6,958 nucleotides of DNA from assembly GCA_027858865.1 (NCBI GenBank), contig JAQIBW010000021.1, positions 1 through 6,958 on the forward strand, given 5' to 3'. The position numbers and the translations under genes were made by a program. Shown here piece after piece: positions 6,517 to 6,958 of the stretch (the first letter of the stretch is position 1; each line of letters begins with the position of its first letter). The notes under the pieces are model-generated. The model was not told the origin of the DNA. It saw only the letters and a program-made list of their open reading frames with translations, and searched no databases. The DNA is from Sulfurimonas sp. GTDB taxonomy: Bacteria; Campylobacterota; Campylobacteria; Campylobacterales; Sulfurimonadaceae.

Positions 6517-6521
6517 TATCT

Positions 6522-6958
6522 ATGAATAAAAAATATTTAAACGTAAAATTATACTTCTGGCTGCTTTTTTTAGTTTCATCACTAATCTTTATCTTTTTCC
6601 CTCAGATTGATTTATCAATTGCATCTATGTTTTATGATGGCAAAGAGTTTCCTATGAATGGTACATGGATTGAAGAACTATTTTACCACTCGGTAAGACC
6701 TCTTATAATCATATTTGCACTATCTAGTATTGGAATTTTTATCTATAACTTAGTTAAGAAAAAAAATGTTTTAAACATAGATGCAAGAGTAATGATATAT
6801 ATAGTCTTAGTGTTGAGCATAGCTCCCGCTCTTATCGTAAACACTACCTTAAAAGAAAACTGGGGTAGAGCAAGACCCGCACAGACCATAAACTTTGGCG
6901 GGGACAAAGAATTTACTCCGGCTTTTATACCAAGTGACCAAGGTGGCTACTCCTTTTC
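6522..6958 (+). CDS. PAP2-family membrane phosphatase (3' end cut by the window)
   Basis: The first 145 codons of an inner-membrane phosphatidic-acid-phosphatase type 2 enzyme are present, open to the window end. Such enzymes dephosphorylate lipid substrates (undecaprenyl diphosphate, phosphatidylglycerol phosphate or lipid A) at the periplasmic face. Hydrophobic helices lie at about 11-27 (YFWLLFLVSSLIFIFFP), 60-76 and 90-107. They are followed by KENWGRARP (111-119), a clean K-x6-RP first catalytic motif with K111, R118 and P119. The sequence then reads IPSDQGGYSF, leading towards where the second motif (S-G-H) is expected, just beyond the window. The ATG start is followed by MNKKYLN and the first helix, a normal N-terminus. 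The gene follows the palindromic element directly. Which lipid it acts on cannot be told from this part; an LpxE-like or lipid-carrier phosphatase role would suit the neighbours. Confidence 0.85.
   Translation, partial: MNKKYLNVKLYFWLLFLVSSLIFIFFPQIDLSIASMFYDGKEFPMNGTWIEELFYHSVRPLIIIFALSSIGIFIYNLVKKKNVLNIDARVMIYIVLVLSIAPALIVNTTLKENWGRARPAQTINFGGDKEFTPAFIPSDQGGYSF

Noticed and set aside
6249..6521. CRISPR array or tRNA in the intergenic region
   Set aside because: There are no regularly spaced direct repeats, and no cloverleaf with T-loop consensus or CCA end was seen. The repeats are inverted.

Overview
The window is AT-rich, gene-dense DNA, probably from a Gram-negative Campylobacterota (Sulfurimonas-like) bacterium. 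This placement is an inference. It rests on low-GC coding with frequent TTG starts, a TATAAT-type promoter without a clear -35 box, a heptosyltransferase-type (GT9) enzyme, and the protein flavour. No marker gene fixes the taxon. Everything recognisable concerns surface glycans or the envelope.

Layout: (i) Bases 1-160 hold a possible C-terminal scrap of a small membrane protein on the minus strand (stop at 19-21). It meets, head to head, the N-terminally truncated C-terminal half of a GT4 glycosyltransferase (frame open from 107, stop at 704-706). Both appear to have lost their N-termini, so 107-160 looks like a rearrangement junction. (ii) A minus-strand pair, ugd (UDP-glucose 6-dehydrogenase, 3002-1677) followed after 3 nt by a TTG-started GT9 glycosyltransferase (1673-708), converges on the GT4 remnant with 1 bp between stops. 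(iii) A 79-bp divergent intergenic region at 3003-3081 carries a TATAAT box for the plus strand and Shine-Dalgarno sequences for both directions. (iv) A plus-strand pair follows: an LtaS/MdoB-type phosphoglycerol (or related phospho-group) transferase at 3082-4992, overlapped by 19 nt by a membrane-anchored glycosidase-like protein of no family I can name at 4974-6248. (v) A 264-bp nearly symmetric imperfect palindrome (6253-6516) with ~33-bp terminal inverted repeats and no ORF looks like a MITE-type non-autonomous element. It fills almost the whole gap before (vi) the start of a PAP2 phosphatase gene (6522 to beyond the window end), whose likely Shine-Dalgarno lies inside the right terminal repeat.

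How they may work together (inference): ugd supplies UDP-glucuronate and the GT9 and GT4 enzymes build LPS, capsule or O-chain sugars. The LtaS-like enzyme decorates a periplasmic glycan or lipid with a phospho-group, the GH-like protein trims or binds the glycan at the membrane, and the PAP2 enzyme removes phosphate from a lipid carrier, lipid A or glycerolipid. The most unusual items are the palindromic element abutting the PAP2 start, the uncharacterised GH-like partner of the LtaS homologue, and the double-truncation junction at the left edge.
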